From Moryella indoligenes (GTDB lineage Bacteria; Bacillota; Clostridia; Lachnospirales; Lachnospiraceae), in assembly GCF_030812885.1 (NCBI RefSeq), contig NZ_JAUSTO010000009.1, positions 29,810-93,809 of the forward strand: 64,000 nucleotides of DNA, read 5' to 3'. The notes below the pieces were generated by a model that saw only the letters and a program-made list of their open reading frames with translations, was not told where the DNA came from and made no database searches. The stretch's first letter is position 1; each line of letters opens with the position of its first letter. The position numbers and the translations under genes are program-made. Positions 33,707-42,699 of this stretch are shown piece after piece.

Positions 33707-34171
33707 TTAATAAAAGGCGTATTCCGCCACTGCTGCAACAATGATACCCAAAACCGCGCCGCAGAATACCTGAAGCGGCGTATGACCGATGAATTCCTTT
33801 AATTTAATCTGAAACTCCGCGAGGTTGTCAAAATTCCAGAAATTCTCCTCCATCATCAGGTTCAGGAGCTGTGACTGCTTTCCGGTCTCCCTGCGCACTC
33901 CCATCGCGTCAATCATCACGACCATAGCCAACACAAAGCTGATCGCAAATTCAAAGGAGCCGAAGCCGCGGGCAAAGGCTGCCCCGGCAGCGAGCCCACA
34001 GACAGTTGCACTGTGAGAGCTCGGCATTCCGCCGTTTCCATAGAGACGCTCCACTGTGAAGCTTCCGGTGGTCCAGAGATCCAGGAGCGCCTTCAGTACC
34101 TGCGCCACGAACCAGCTCATGACTGCACTCATCAAAACCTGATTGGAAAGAATCTGATTAAATATACTCAT
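33707..34171 (-). CDS. Divergent PAP2 family membrane protein (DUF212)
   Basis: A 154-residue protein with three or four membrane segments (about 10-30, 55-72, 76-92, 132-152). It contains GNGGMPSSHSATVCGLAAG and DAMGVRRETGKQS, the diagnostic motifs of the DUF212 branch of PAP2 phosphatases. Substrate is unknown; lipid phosphates are the family guess. It is the last gene before the terminator. The ribosome binding site is weak. Confidence 0.85.
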   Translation of the reverse strand: MSIFNQILSNQVLMSAVMSWFVAQVLKALLDLWTTGSFTVERLYGNGGMPSSHSATVCGLAAGAAFARGFGSFEFAISFVLAMVVMIDAMGVRRETGKQSQLLNLMMEENFWNFDNLAEFQIKLKEFIGHTPLQVFCGAVLGIIVAAVAEYAFY

Positions 34172-34203
34172 TAAGCTCTGCTCTTCTCTTTTTCTCTTAA
34201 TCT

Positions 34204-35649
34204 TCAGTAACCGATCAACCAGTCATAAAGTTCCTGATATTTGAGCGCCGAGGTATGCCACGAGTAGTCCTCCTGCATGGCGCGGTCTACGATCCTGTTC
34301 CAGTCACGTCTGCGGCTGTAGTATATCATCTTTGCATAATTCAGTGTATTCAGCATCTCCTGCGCATTGTAATTTGCAAAGCTGAAGCCGGTCCCGCTGT
34401 TCTTGTACTCGTTGTAGGGAATCACCGTGTCCTTCAGTCCTCCGGTCTCCCGCACGATGGGCAGGGTTCCATAGCGCAGCGCGATCAGCTGCGACAGGCC
34501 GCAGGGCTCAAAGAGCGAGGGCATGAGATAGGCGTCACAGGCCGCATAGATCTTATGCGCAATCTCGTTGGAGTAGTAGATCTGTGCGGAAACTCTGTCC
34601 TGATACTTCCAGTCGTAGTAGCGAAACATATTCTCATAGCGCTCTTCTCCCGTTCCGAGCACCACAAACTGAATATCCTCCGAACATAGCTCATCCATCA
34701 CACTGCTGATGAGATCCAGTCCCTTCTGGTCTGTCAGGCGGGAGACAATCCCCACCATGAACCTGTGCTCGTCCTCTGAAAGTCCAAGCTGACGCTGCAG
34801 ATCCCGCTTGTTTTTTTTCTTTTCCTTGCGGAAAGTCTTCAGGCTGTAATTCTGTACAATCAGTGCATCTGTCTCCGGATTGAATTCCTCATAATCAATT
34901 CCGTTTACAATGCCGCGAAGGGAATTGGATCGCGCACGCATCAGTCCGTCAAGTCCCTCTCCGTAGAAGGGAAGCTGTATCTCTCTCGCGTAACTCTCAC
35001 TGACTGTTGTCACTGCATCTGCATAGACGATGCCGCCCTTCAGATAATTTCCATTCTTATATGCTTCCAGCTTGTCGGGAGCAAAATAATAGTCCGGCAG
35101 ACCGCTGAGCCGCTGTATCGTCTTCACATCCCACACGCCCTGGAATTTCAGATTATGTATCGTGAGCACAGATTTGATGTCCCTGAAAAACTCTCCGCCG
35201 CGAAAACGATCCTTGAGATAGACCGGAATCAGCCCCGTCTGCCAGTCGTGACAGTGTATAACATCCGGCTGAAAGCCGATCACAGGAAGCGCAGACAGCG
35301 CCGCCTGAGAGAAAAACGCAAATTTTTCAAGATCATACAGCCAGTCACCATAGGGACTGAAGCCTCCAAAATACCCCTCATTATCAATAAAGTAAAAGGT
35401 GATGCCGTCCTCCACATACTTCAATATTCCAACATAGCGATTCTGTCCGTTGTAGTAGAGATAAAAGTGGCTGACATACTCAAACCGGGACCGCAGCTCC
35501 TCCGAGATGCAGAGATACTTCGGAATCATGACGCGTACGTCAAAATATCTCCTGTCGAAGCACTTCGGCAGAGAACCCGCAACATCCGCGAGCCCTCCCG
35601 TCTTGATAAAAGGTACTGCCTCCGAAGCCACAAAAAGTATATTTTTCAT
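34204..35649 (-). CDS. glgA: Glycogen synthase
   Basis: A 481-residue GT5 enzyme that extends glycogen from ADP-glucose. It has the N-terminal KTGGLADVAGSLP substrate motif, HCHDWQTGLIP, VNGIDYEEFNP and the C-terminal LMPSLFEPCGLSQLIALRYGTLPIVRETGGLKDTV. The ATG at 35649 has GGAGGG about six bases upstream. No other glg gene is present; it sits 39 bases after recN. Confidence 0.95.
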   Translation of the reverse strand: MKNILFVASEAVPFIKTGGLADVAGSLPKCFDRRYFDVRVMIPKYLCISEELRSRFEYVSHFYLYYNGQNRYVGILKYVEDGITFYFIDNEGYFGGFSPYGDWLYDLEKFAFFSQAALSALPVIGFQPDVIHCHDWQTGLIPVYLKDRFRGGEFFRDIKSVLTIHNLKFQGVWDVKTIQRLSGLPDYYFAPDKLEAYKNGNYLKGGIVYADAVTTVSESYAREIQLPFYGEGLDGLMRARSNSLRGIVNGIDYEEFNPETDALIVQNYSLKTFRKEKKKNKRDLQRQLGLSEDEHRFMVGIVSRLTDQKGLDLISSVMDELCSEDIQFVVLGTGEERYENMFRYYDWKYQDRVSAQIYYSNEIAHKIYAACDAYLMPSLFEPCGLSQLIALRYGTLPIVRETGGLKDTVIPYNEYKNSGTGFSFANYNAQEMLNTLNYAKMIYYSRRRDWNRIVDRAMQEDYSWHTSALKYQELYDWLIGY

Positions 35650-35688
35650 GCTTTTTCCCTCCAAAGCATACTGCTGTACTCTCCGCTC

Positions 35689-37359
35689 CTAGACCTGCCG
35701 AAGACTCTGCTTCCCGCGCTCTGCCAGAAGCTTCATCTCCTCCGCAGTTTTCAATACGCCCGCTGTAATTTCACTGCCACCGATCAGACGTCCGAGCTCC
35801 GCGGTGATCTCCGCTCCGGAGATCTCCCGCACCGCAGTTCTGGTACTATCAGCATCGCTCTCTTTCTCGATGAGATAATGGTGATCCGCCATCGCCGCGA
35901 TCTGCGGGAGATGGGTGATGCAGAGCACCTGACGCGTGCCGCCGATGCGAAACAGCTTCTCAGAGACCTTCTGCGCCGTCCTTCCGCTGATTCCGGCGTC
36001 AATTTCATCAAAAATCTGCGTGGGAATCTCGTCTCTGTCCGCCAGCACTGTCTTCAGCGCAAGCATAATTCTGGAGAGCTCGCCTCCGCTCGCCACAGTT
36101 CTCAGGGGCTTCAAGGGCTCTCCCGGATTTGTGCTGATATAAAATTCTGCGCCGTCACAGCCGTTTGCTCCGAGCTCCTGTCTGGAAAACTGCACGGAGA
36201 AATCCGCGCCGGAAAAATTCAGAGAGCGAAGCTCCCCGGACACCTGCTTCTCAAGCTGTCCGGCGCTCTGAACCCGCAGCGCACGGATGCTCTCCGCCAG
36301 AGTCTTCAGCTCTTCGGCAAGCATCTGCTCCTCTTTTTTAAGCTCTGCCTGTTTTTCTTCAAAACCAAGCAGAAAATCAAGCCTCTCCCGCTTTTTTTCA
36401 AGCCCTGCAAGGATGCCGGACACATCGTCCCCATACTTATCCTGAAGTCCGTGGATCAGATCCAGGCGCTCCGAGAGCTGCTGAAGCCTCTCCTCATCAA
36501 ATTCTGCGCCCTCCATCTGCTCTCTCACCGCATAAAGAGCGTCCCCCAGCAGTCCATCAAGCTCTGAGAGCTGCTCTGAGAGCACACGGAGCTCCGGCGC
36601 GTACTGCTCCACCGCCGAGAGCTTTCTGAGCGCCTCCGACACGGCGTCTGTGGAGAGGAGCTCCGTGCAGGAAGCGAGCGCCTCCTGTATCCGTGCGGAA
36701 TTTCTGATCTTTATGAACTCCGCACGGATTGCCTCCTCCTCGCCGGGCGTGAGCTCCGCCCGCTCTATCTCCTGTACCTCATAGGCGAGAAGCTCCCTCT
36801 CTCTCTCCCGAAACTCTTGATCCGCCTCTCTCCTGAGCAGACTCTTAAGCTCCGCATAGCGCTGGAAACGTGTGCTGTAAGCAGCCTTTTGTGTGGCAAG
36901 CTCATCCGCCGCCATCAGATCGACGAGCTCCAGGTGACGCCCGGGATCAAAGAGCGTCTGCACCTCATGCTGACCATGAATATCTATGAGAAGAGCTGTC
37001 AGCTTTTTAAGGAGCGCCGCGGTCACAGTTTCATCGTTCACACGGAACACACTTCTCGCCGGCATGATCTTCCTCGTGAGTATCAGGGTTCCATCTGCCT
37101 CGGGCTGAACACCGAGGGCGCGGATACGGTGCAGAAGCTCCTCTTCTTCAACAGAAAAAAGCAGCTCAATATAGGCATATTCCGCCCCTGTCCGTATAGA
37201 AGCCCCGCCTGTTTTTCCGCCGAGAGCCGCTGAAATCGAATCGATCAGAATCGACTTTCCCGCTCCGGTCTCTCCCGAGAGCACAGTAAGGCCCTCCTGA
37301 AATGTGAGGTCGGCACGCTCAATCAGCGCGAAATTTCTGATATGCAGCTCTAGAAGCAT
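35689..37359 (-). CDS. recN: DNA repair protein RecN
   Basis: A 556-residue SMC-like ATPase for double-strand break repair. It has Walker A GETGAGKSILIDSI, DIHGQHE, coiled-coil arms (about 150-370), the signature TVASGGELSRIMLALK and Walker B QIFDEIDAGISG. Length is normal. The argR-recN pairing is widespread in Firmicutes. Confidence 0.95.
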   Translation of the reverse strand: MLLELHIRNFALIERADLTFQEGLTVLSGETGAGKSILIDSISAALGGKTGGASIRTGAEYAYIELLFSVEEEELLHRIRALGVQPEADGTLILTRKIMPARSVFRVNDETVTAALLKKLTALLIDIHGQHEVQTLFDPGRHLELVDLMAADELATQKAAYSTRFQRYAELKSLLRREADQEFRERERELLAYEVQEIERAELTPGEEEAIRAEFIKIRNSARIQEALASCTELLSTDAVSEALRKLSAVEQYAPELRVLSEQLSELDGLLGDALYAVREQMEGAEFDEERLQQLSERLDLIHGLQDKYGDDVSGILAGLEKKRERLDFLLGFEEKQAELKKEEQMLAEELKTLAESIRALRVQSAGQLEKQVSGELRSLNFSGADFSVQFSRQELGANGCDGAEFYISTNPGEPLKPLRTVASGGELSRIMLALKTVLADRDEIPTQIFDEIDAGISGRTAQKVSEKLFRIGGTRQVLCITHLPQIAAMADHHYLIEKESDADSTRTAVREISGAEITAELGRLIGGSEITAGVLKTAEEMKLLAERGKQSLRQV

Positions 37360-37383
37360 CTTCCTCTCCTGTTCAAAAATAGA

Positions 37384-37857
37384 TTATCGGGCGCGCTCCC
37401 CCTCTGGACGAGTACCCGTGATTCTCTTCAGCTTTTCCATAAGCTGAATCGTATCGTCCACCGAGCGCACTGCACACATGATGGTATCATCCCCCGCGAT
37501 GCAGCCAACCAGTTCATGCATATGCAGCGCGTCCAGAGAGGCCGCGACTGCCATGGCCATACCCGCGACCGTCTTGATCACAAGGATATTCTGCGCCCGA
37601 TCCATGGAAACAAAGCCATCCCGCATGATGCGGATATATTTCTCGGAATAGGAGTCCCGAGGCTGCATCACCGTGTAGCGCTGTCTCCCGTTGTCCATGG
37701 CAACCTTCGTGAGCTTCAGCTCCCGTATGTCTCGGGAGACAGTGGCCTGCGTCACGCGAAAGCCCGCCTCTCTTAGCTTCTCTGCGAGCTCCTCCTGCGT
37801 ATCAATCTCATATTTCCCGATCAGCTCCACAATCTTTGAGTGTCGTTCAAGCTTCAT
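37384..37857 (-). CDS. argR: Arginine repressor
   Basis: A 157-residue regulator with an N-terminal winged helix (VTQATVSRDIRELKLTKV) and a C-terminal hexamer/arginine-binding domain with HELVGCIAGDDTIMCAVRS. No arginine genes are in the window; the position between nadK and recN is the conserved Firmicute one. The ATG has AGGAG seven bases upstream. Confidence 0.95.
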   Translation of the reverse strand: MKLERHSKIVELIGKYEIDTQEELAEKLREAGFRVTQATVSRDIRELKLTKVAMDNGRQRYTVMQPRDSYSEKYIRIMRDGFVSMDRAQNILVIKTVAGMAMAVAASLDALHMHELVGCIAGDDTIMCAVRSVDDTIQLMEKLKRITGTRPEGERAR

Positions 37858-37867
37858 CTCTTCTCTC

Positions 37868-38743
37868 CTACAGTGCGCTCATCTTCCTTCGTAGCTGCGT
37901 GAGAAAGGTATCTCCGTTCAGACGTATAAGCCGCGTCGTCAGCTGGGATTCGACAACCCTTACTGTGCTCCCCGCAAAAAGCTCCTCAACCACGGCTCCG
38001 TCATAGCTCACACTCTGCACTCCGCCTTCCTCTCCCGGAATCTCGATGTCCAGCCTGTCCTCCGCCTTCAGCACGATGCTCGATCGATTCAAAGCGTGCG
38101 GACATATGGGAGTCAGAATCTTCATTCTCGCAACCGGATCCACAATTGGCCCTCCGGCGCTCAGATTATAGGCCGTGGAGCCGGTAGGTGTAGAAATAAT
38201 TATACCATCCGCCTTATATTCATTCAAGAAAACCCCGTTGGCCGAGACGCGAAAATGTGCGGGCCCTGCATTCGTTTTCCGGGATACGACAATTTCATTC
38301 AGCGCAAGCCTCCTCCGCTCCGCCGCTTCTCCCGGCAGCGCACGCAGAGGACTTCCCTCCACACTTTCCTTCTCGCCCGCCGGAACGATGCATCCCTCCA
38401 GCATCATCCGCTCCTCGATCTTAAAATCTCCACCAAGAAGCGCCGTGAGCATACCCGGAATTTCGTTCTCCTGACTCACAGCTGTGAGATATCCCATGTG
38501 CCCAAGATTGACGCCGACAATCGGGATTCCGCTTCCTGCAATACAGTGAGAGGCACGGATAATGGTTCCATCCCCGCCAAGCGATATCACGCAGTCCGTC
38601 GCGCCGGCGATCTCCTCCCCCAGCACGCTTCCTGTGATCTCCACGGAATATGCGCCCATCGCAAAGAGCTGCGCGCGAATGTCCTTTGCGACACGCTCCG
38701 CCTGCGGCTTCTCCGTATTTACAAACAGCCAGAATCGCTTCAT
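37868..38743 (-). CDS. nadK: NAD kinase
   Basis: A 291-residue ATP-NAD kinase supplying NADP. It has LGGDGTIIRASH (the GGDGT motif), GVNLGHMGYL, LNEIVVSR and STPTGSTAYNLSAGGPIV. A short insert (about 120-140) carries extra charged residues. Its start overlaps the tlyA stop (ATGA). Confidence 0.95.
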   Translation of the reverse strand: MKRFWLFVNTEKPQAERVAKDIRAQLFAMGAYSVEITGSVLGEEIAGATDCVISLGGDGTIIRASHCIAGSGIPIVGVNLGHMGYLTAVSQENEIPGMLTALLGGDFKIEERMMLEGCIVPAGEKESVEGSPLRALPGEAAERRRLALNEIVVSRKTNAGPAHFRVSANGVFLNEYKADGIIISTPTGSTAYNLSAGGPIVDPVARMKILTPICPHALNRSSIVLKAEDRLDIEIPGEEGGVQSVSYDGAVVEELFAGSTVRVVESQLTTRLIRLNGDTFLTQLRRKMSAL

Positions 38744-39588
38744 TTCTGCTCCTTCGGACGGTCCAGCGCCGCGTGTGCCTCTGCCACGACAGCAGCGATC
38801 TGTGCCTCGACGGCGCCGCTCAGAACCTCCTGTGCCATGTGCTTTGCATCAGCCGGATCTCGCAGAACAAGATCGTAGAGATACTCAATATTCCCCTCCG
38901 GTCCCCGTATCGGGGAAAATGTGAGGCCGCGCACCCGGAAGCCGTTCTCCTCAGCATAGCGCACGCAGGAAGAAATCACCTCTCTGTGGACCTCCGGATC
39001 CCTGACGACGCCGTGCTTTCCGACCTTCTCCCTCCCCGCCTCAAACTGCGGCTTGATGAGCGCGACCACCTCTCCCTCTGTTTGCAGGAGCTTTCGCACT
39101 GCGGGAAGCACCTTTGAGAGAGAAATAAAGGAGACATCAATCGAGGAGAGCGCAATCTCATCCGGAACCTGCTCTCTCGTCGCATAGCGTATATTGGTCT
39201 TCTCAAGGCAGACGACGCGCGCATCGTTCCGGAGCTTCCAGTCCAGCTGCCCGTGGCCGACATCGACCGCGTAGACCTTCACCGCTCCATTCTGAAGCAT
39301 ACAGTCCGTAAATCCGCCAGTGGACGCGCCGACATCCATGCAGATCTTTCCCTCCGGCCGCACACCGAACTCCGCGACCGCCTTCTCAAGCTTCAGACCG
39401 CCGCGGCTCACATAGCGCAGCGTGCTTCCACGGAGCTCTATCTCTGCATCCTCCGGAAAGCCTGTTCCCGCCTTGTCCTCCTTCTGCCCGTTGACATACA
39501 CGATTCCAGACATGATCAGGGCCTTCGCCTTCTCCCTGCTGGGGGCAAGACCACGTGCGGTCAGAAGCACATCCAGTCTCTCTTTCAT
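38740..39588 (-). CDS. tlyA: TlyA family 2'-O-ribose rRNA methyltransferase
   Basis: A 282-residue protein with an N-terminal S4 RNA-binding domain (RLDVLLTARGLAPSREKAKALIMSGIVYVNG) and an FtsJ-like methyltransferase with CMDVGASTGGFTDCMLQNGA and ALIKPQFEAGR. Studied relatives methylate ribose in 16S and 23S rRNA; the hemolysin label is historical. It overlaps dxs by four bases and nadK by four bases. Confidence 0.9.
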   Translation of the reverse strand: MKERLDVLLTARGLAPSREKAKALIMSGIVYVNGQKEDKAGTGFPEDAEIELRGSTLRYVSRGGLKLEKAVAEFGVRPEGKICMDVGASTGGFTDCMLQNGAVKVYAVDVGHGQLDWKLRNDARVVCLEKTNIRYATREQVPDEIALSSIDVSFISLSKVLPAVRKLLQTEGEVVALIKPQFEAGREKVGKHGVVRDPEVHREVISSCVRYAEENGFRVRGLTFSPIRGPEGNIEYLYDLVLRDPADAKHMAQEVLSGAVEAQIAAVVAEAHAALDRPKEQK

Positions 39589-41447
39589 AATCTGTACAGT
39601 TCCTTCAACTTCTTAAGTATCGAATCCGAATCTATGCCGAGATGCTCTCTGAGTACAGAGACATCCCCGTGCTCCACATAGGCGTCCGGAAGCGCAATAT
39701 GCGTGACGGAGATCTCCGGATGGTGCTCCCGGTACCAGTCCGCAACGCGCATGCCGAATCCCCCGTTTAAAACATTTTCCTCCATTGTCACGATGCGGCT
39801 GTGATGCTCCGCCAGATGTGCGAGGAGTTCTGTGTCAATCGGCTTTATAAAGCGGGCATTTGCAAGCGTACATGGATGTCCCATTGCCTTCAGCTTGCTT
39901 CTGACGTGCTCCCCCGTGCTGACCATGCTTCCGACCGCGACGATCGCTGTCTCCTCCTCCTCATAGAGCAGCTCTCCCCGGCCAAACCGGATCGGACTGC
40001 GGAACTCCGGAAGGCCGCGATAAGCCTGTCCTCTCGGATAGCGCAGGGCAATGGGCCCGCCGTAGGAACAGGCAAATTCCAGCTCATCCTCCAGCTCCCA
40101 GAGATTCTTCGGCGCAAGTATGGTCATATTCGGGATGCAGCCAAGAAAAGAGAGATCGAATATGCCCTGATGCGTCTCTCCGTCCGCTCCGACAAGTCCC
40201 GCCCGGTCAATCGCAAAAACCACCGGCAGATTCTGAATGCAGACATCATGCAGAATCTGATCAAAGCCTCTCTGCAAAAAGGAGGAGTAGACCGCGACCA
40301 CCGGCTTCATTCCTCCTGCCGCAAGACCTGCGGCGCTCGTCACCGCATGCTGCTCGGCGATTCCCACATCAAAGAAGCGCTCCGGCAACTTCTTTCCGAA
40401 GGCAGCAAGCCCTGTTCCATCCGGCATGGCGGCCGTGACCGCGACGATGCGCGGATCGCGCTCTGCCATGGAGATAAGCTTTCTGGAAAACACATCCGTG
40501 TAGTCCGGAAACTCCTTCTGTTTCTTTGCCCTGCCCGTCGCGAGATCAAAGGGCCCCACGCCGTGAAACTGATCGGGTCTTAGCTCCGCCGGCCTGTAGC
40601 CCTTCCCCTTTTTTGTCAGAACATGAACGATCACCGCGTGGTTCAGGCGCTTTGCCTCCTCAAAGGTACGCACCAGCGTGCGGATATCATGTCCGTCCAC
40701 CGGTCCCAGATAGGTGATCCCGAGATTTTCAAAGAGCATGCCCGGAAGCAACATCTGCTTGATCCCGTTCTTGGTGTTTTTGAGATGTTCCACGATATTC
40801 GGGCCGATGCCAGGTAGATTTCCCAGCGTACCCGCGACCTGCTCCTTCAGACGGTTGTAGCCCGCCGAGGTCCGGATGGAGTTCAGATACTGCGACATTC
40901 CCCCGACATTTTCTGAGATGGACATGCGGTTATCGTTCAGAACGATGATAAAATTCTTCCTGAGACGTCCGGCATTATTCAGCGCCTCATAGGCCATACC
41001 GCCGGTCAGCGCACCGTCTCCTATCACGGAGACAATATGATAATGCTCTCCGCGCAGATCCCGTGCCGCCGCCATTCCCACTCCCGCAGAAATGGAGGTC
41101 GAGGAGTGGCCCGTATTGAAGGCGTCGCAGGGGCTCTCCCCGCGCTTCGGGAAGCCCGCAATTCCCCCGAAACGGCGCAGCTCTGCAAAGGCATTCTTTC
41201 TGCCGCTCAGTATCTTATGCGTATAGGACTGATGTCCCACATCCCAGATGATTTTGTCCTTCGGGGGCTGAAACGCAAGGTACATCGCCATCGTGAGTTC
41301 CACGACGCCGAGGTTACTGGCGAGATGACCTCCGGTAACGCTGGTGCTCTCGATCAGAAAGCTTCTGATCTCCTGCGCCAGCCTTGGCAGCTCATTTTTT
41401 GGTATTTTTCGTATATCCTCCGGTCCGTTGATCCGTTCCAGTACCAT
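39585..41447 (-). CDS. dxs: 1-deoxy-D-xylulose-5-phosphate synthase
   Basis: A 620-residue thiamine diphosphate enzyme that starts the MEP isoprenoid pathway from pyruvate and glyceraldehyde-3-phosphate. It has GGHLASNLGVVELT, the cofactor motif SVIGDGALTGGMAYEALNNAG...DNRMSIS, the central ERFFDVGIAEQHAV and the transketolase C domain. It lies 28 bases after ispA, which uses pathway products. Confidence 0.95.
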   Translation of the reverse strand: MVLERINGPEDIRKIPKNELPRLAQEIRSFLIESTSVTGGHLASNLGVVELTMAMYLAFQPPKDKIIWDVGHQSYTHKILSGRKNAFAELRRFGGIAGFPKRGESPCDAFNTGHSSTSISAGVGMAAARDLRGEHYHIVSVIGDGALTGGMAYEALNNAGRLRKNFIIVLNDNRMSISENVGGMSQYLNSIRTSAGYNRLKEQVAGTLGNLPGIGPNIVEHLKNTKNGIKQMLLPGMLFENLGITYLGPVDGHDIRTLVRTFEEAKRLNHAVIVHVLTKKGKGYRPAELRPDQFHGVGPFDLATGRAKKQKEFPDYTDVFSRKLISMAERDPRIVAVTAAMPDGTGLAAFGKKLPERFFDVGIAEQHAVTSAAGLAAGGMKPVVAVYSSFLQRGFDQILHDVCIQNLPVVFAIDRAGLVGADGETHQGIFDLSFLGCIPNMTILAPKNLWELEDELEFACSYGGPIALRYPRGQAYRGLPEFRSPIRFGRGELLYEEEETAIVAVGSMVSTGEHVRSKLKAMGHPCTLANARFIKPIDTELLAHLAEHHSRIVTMEENVLNGGFGMRVADWYREHHPEISVTHIALPDAYVEHGDVSVLREHLGIDSDSILKKLKELYRL

Positions 41448-41475
41448 TCCTATCCTCTTCCCGCCTCCGAAAGCC

Positions 41476-42378
41476 TCAGTGTGTCCGCTCCGTCAGCATT
41501 TCTATCAGAGAAAGCAGAGTCTCCTTATCTCCCGGAAGCTCCTCGAGCAGCTCCCTCGCCTCGGAAGAGAGTCGGCGCACCTCGGCCTCAGCCCTCTCAA
41601 GACCGTACAGCGTGACATAGGTCGTCTTATTGTTTCTCTCATCCGAATGGATCGGCTTTCCCAGCTCCTCCTCCGTCGAAATCTCATCGAGAATATCGTC
41701 GCGGATCTGAAAGGCGATGCCAATGTTTTTTCCGATTTTCTCTATCGTGTCCGTCTCTCTCGCCGTGGCCCCGCCGATCACCGCTCCTATCATCAGAGAG
41801 GCCTCGATCAGCGCAGCGGTCTTCAGACGATAGATAAAATTCAGCTGATCCTCATCAAGCGGATTTCCTGTCTCCTCCACATCCACGGACTGTCCGCCCA
41901 GCATTCCGCGTATGCCGCTCTTCTCTCCCAGAATACGCAGCGCCTCCGCCGCTCGTCCGGGTTCCTTTGATTCTGCGGCGCTCTTCCCGGCGATGTACAT
42001 CGCCTCCAGCACCAGCCCGTCTCCCGCGAGCGTCCCCATGGCCTCACCGTAGCTGTACCAGGTTGTGGGCCTTCCGCGCCGCAGGGTATCGTTGTCCATG
42101 CAGGGCAGATCATCATGCACCAGCGAAAAGCTGTGTATCATCTCGATTGCTGCCATAAAAGGGGCGATATCTCCAATCCACTGCTCCTTCTCCTCGCCGC
42201 AGGCCTCGGCAAAGCAGCGGCAGGTCTCATACATCAAGATGGGCCGCACCCGCTTTCCGCCGTTCTCCACAGCCTCGTCCATGGCCTGGATCACCGTCTT
42301 CTGCAATCCTCTGACCTCGGGAAGAAATTCCCGCAGGATTCCATTCACTTCCGTACTGTCATAATGAAATTCACTCAT
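41476..42378 (-). CDS. ispA: Polyprenyl (farnesyl) diphosphate synthase
   Basis: A 300-residue trans-prenyltransferase. The first Asp-rich motif is VHDDLPCMDND and the second is FQIRDDILD; GGKRVRPILMYE is also present. The two residues between the Asp pairs in motif one (LPCMDND) fit the bacterial farnesyl type. It overlaps xseB by eight bases. Confidence 0.9.
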   Translation of the reverse strand: MSEFHYDSTEVNGILREFLPEVRGLQKTVIQAMDEAVENGGKRVRPILMYETCRCFAEACGEEKEQWIGDIAPFMAAIEMIHSFSLVHDDLPCMDNDTLRRGRPTTWYSYGEAMGTLAGDGLVLEAMYIAGKSAAESKEPGRAAEALRILGEKSGIRGMLGGQSVDVEETGNPLDEDQLNFIYRLKTAALIEASLMIGAVIGGATARETDTIEKIGKNIGIAFQIRDDILDEISTEEELGKPIHSDERNNKTTYVTLYGLERAEAEVRRLSSEARELLEELPGDKETLLSLIEMLTERTH

Positions 42379-42598
42379 GGCCTTCTCCCTCGAGTATCAG
42401 CATCTGCTTTTCTACCTTATCAATCTTTGCGTTGATATCTTTCACCAGTTCCATTCCCTGTGCATAGAGGGAAAAAGACCGCTCGAGCGGCGTGCCCCGA
42501 TCCTCCAGCTTTTCAAGAACTGCTTCCAGTTTTTTGAGGGATGCTTCAACCGTGTTTTTTCTTCCTCCCGGTCGTTTGTCTCCTGTTGTGCCTTCCAT
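42371..42598 (-). CDS. xseB: Exodeoxyribonuclease VII small subunit
   Basis: A 75-residue helical protein with SLKKLEAVLEKLEDRGTPLERSFSLYAQGMELVKDINAKI, diagnostic for XseB. Length is normal. The gap 42599-42699 between it and xseA holds no visible gene. GGAGG lies 15 bases upstream of the ATG, a long spacing, so initiation may be weak or coupled. Confidence 0.9.
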   Translation of the reverse strand: MEGTTGDKRPGGRKNTVEASLKKLEAVLEKLEDRGTPLERSFSLYAQGMELVKDINAKIDKVEKQMLILEGEGHE

Positions 42599-42699
42599 TT
42601 TTGCTTACCTGTCCTCCCGCTCAGCTGAGCTGTCTGTATGTTTTTTCTTATTTCTGATGCCGCACTGCAGTATACAGTCCGCTTGGCTGTCCGCTTTTA

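Noticed and set aside
35155..36567. 470-codon plus-strand open frame
   Set aside because: It runs antisense across glgA and recN, both certain from motifs; composition is Arg/Leu/His-rich as expected for a shadow frame.
42599..42699. Hidden small gene between xseA and xseB
   Set aside because: No start with a ribosome binding site opens a credible frame in either strand within the 101 bases.
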